Part shown: piece after piece, positions 62,601 through 64,000 of the stretch | Numbering within the stretch: the first letter of the stretch is position 1 | How the letters are laid out: each line of letters begins with the position of its first letter | Origin: Anisakis pegreffii | Lineage: Eukaryota; Nematoda; Chromadorea; Rhabditida; Anisakidae | Direction of reading: 5' to 3' | Length of the DNA stretch: 64,000 nt | Assembly: GCA_035041965.1 (NCBI GenBank) | Contig: JAPYMA010002170.1 | Location: forward strand, 30,221 to 94,220 | Position numbers and translations under genes: made by a program | Notes under the pieces: generated by a model | Told to the model about the DNA's origin: nothing | Seen by the model: only the letters and a program-made list of their open reading frames with translations | Databases searched by the model: none

Positions 62601-64000
62601 CCATTTCACAAAACCATTGTATTTCAACATCAATATGATATCATTTTGTTTGCTCTGATTTTTAAAGTGAACATCTCATTTGAAGTGAATATTCAGAGTG
62701 AATATCCGCTACTCGTTTCAATTTAATGGCTTAGGCTTATTTCCGTTCTTAAATTTTACTTTGTAAATTCTCAGAGAATTACGATCGAGTGCGTGGAAAG
62801 TATTCGAGAATAGATTTGATATTTTTGGCCCTTTTCAATATGCTGACTGTGGCATCCGATTGAAAATGAGTGAATTGGTCTCTTGAAAACGCATATAGTT
62901 TGAGTGGGTTGAGTTTTGAGCTTTGTAATTTGAGTTCCTATTTTTGTCTAACGATTATGCGCTTATCAGTTGATCATTGGAGTGTACATAAGCCGTTTGA
63001 AAATGAAAGTGAGAATGAATAAGTCCAAAGTTTCTGCTTCGGAAACATCATTGTTGCAATGTCGAGAAAGTGAAAGAAGGATGGATTTTTAATCAGTTGA
63101 TAAACAGTTTCAATCCTCTTATAAGCTGCTGCTATTCTGCTTGTTGACACTCATGTATCGTCATCATAATGTTAAGCTTGAATTTTCGGTTTGTGATTTT
63201 ATTCATTCGGTTTTGCGAGCAATTGAAGTGCTGTGTCTCTTTTCAGCTGCAGCGAGCTCGTCGTTTTATTTCTGATGAATTATTTCTCATAGGAATTTAT
63301 TATATATCTGCGCATGACATCCATAGAAACCAAACTTATAAGTTCAATTTGTTGAATTGAATTTGAAAACATTCCTGCTCATTATTGCAGTTTTATATCA
63401 CCTATGAGGCGGTTATCTTTCATTATTCTCCGCAAATATTTGAAAAGATGACGATAGTTTCATGTAAAGTTTCTTGATAGAGTGCTTGAAAAAATCCTCA
63501 TTTCTCGCATGCAAACATTTTTCTTCATTATTCAATCCTATCACCTCCTCGGAATTCATTCACTACTCACAACAATTTTTCTACATTCTCTTTTGTAAGT
63601 CTCGAAATTGATCAATTTACTGTTTTTTGACCATCGTCTAATTTCTGCACCATTGCCGTCATAACGCAATCGAGCGATCTGCACTTTCTAGCATCGAGCG
63701 CAACCAATTTCATTTGCAAATCCATTGCAGAGCGAATGGGAAAAAAGTGATTTTTTTCTCGACATTCGGTTGTACTCTAAAAAATATTTCTTATTGATTC
63801 AACGATGATGCCATTATTGTTGTGTGCAACTGAAGCTGGTTCGTTTCATCGATATTCTCAAATGAATGCGTTGCTGCAAAAAATTTCCATTTCGATTAAA
63901 TATGTATCATCGTGGTTTTCATTAAATATAAGATTTTCTCGGAATTCAAGAAAACAGCTGAAGAAATTCACAAAAAAATCGAGTAAATTGGCCGTTCAAC

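Larger units (their letters stand above)
58457..64000. other. Right-hand region, mostly non-coding
   Basis: No recognised gene. Two short ATG-started frames ending at donor-like sites (58779-58889, 61049-61108) suggest alternative first exons of a + strand gene lying to the right, with long introns. T-rich runs occur near 59690, 60160 and 60240, and a (CAG)7 run at 62580. Nothing else of note was seen. Confidence 0.45.

Overview
This is eukaryotic nuclear DNA, almost certainly from a nematode. It is AT-rich, its introns are mostly 70-600 bp with GTAAGT-like donors and TTTCAG-like acceptors, and the recognisable proteins are animal-specific. I cannot name the species from sequence alone. No operon, CRISPR array, bacterial gene or viral gene was seen.

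Layout: (1) 1-397, + strand: the last two exons of an unidentified gene that starts left of the window. (2) 1551-7032, - strand: a complete 15-exon M1 zinc aminopeptidase of the leukotriene A4 hydrolase family. All splice phases agree and give 617 residues. (3) 7033-14053: a 7 kb divergent intergenic region with one weak exon candidate. (4) 14054-41841, + strand: a giant gene, about 76 exons and about 4,040 codons, for the PHR-family E3 ubiquitin ligase (RPM-1/Highwire/MYCBP2). It runs from the N-terminal helical region through RCC1-like, two PHR, filamin-like, SH3-like, zinc-finger, DOC/APC10 and B-box-like domains to the RING and C-terminal tandem-cysteine domain. A tRNA-Val(AAC) lies antisense in one of its introns, and two perfect hairpins lie in others. 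(5) 44756-49301, + strand: a secreted acid (gastric/lysosomal-type) lipase with an unusual C-terminal extension. (6) 49302-64000: about 15 kb with no convincing complete gene. It holds a foldback-type element built from about 17 copies of a 16-bp unit (58047-58456), two possible first coding exons (58779, 61049) and a possible terminal exon with poly(A) signal (50250-50365).

The genes look independent rather than functionally linked: a cytosolic peptidase, a presynaptic ubiquitin ligase and a secreted lipase, with no shared pathway evident. Exon borders were set by hand from splice consensus, phase continuity and remembered family alignments. One junction of the PHR gene (16962 to 17501) and its true start codon remain unresolved.
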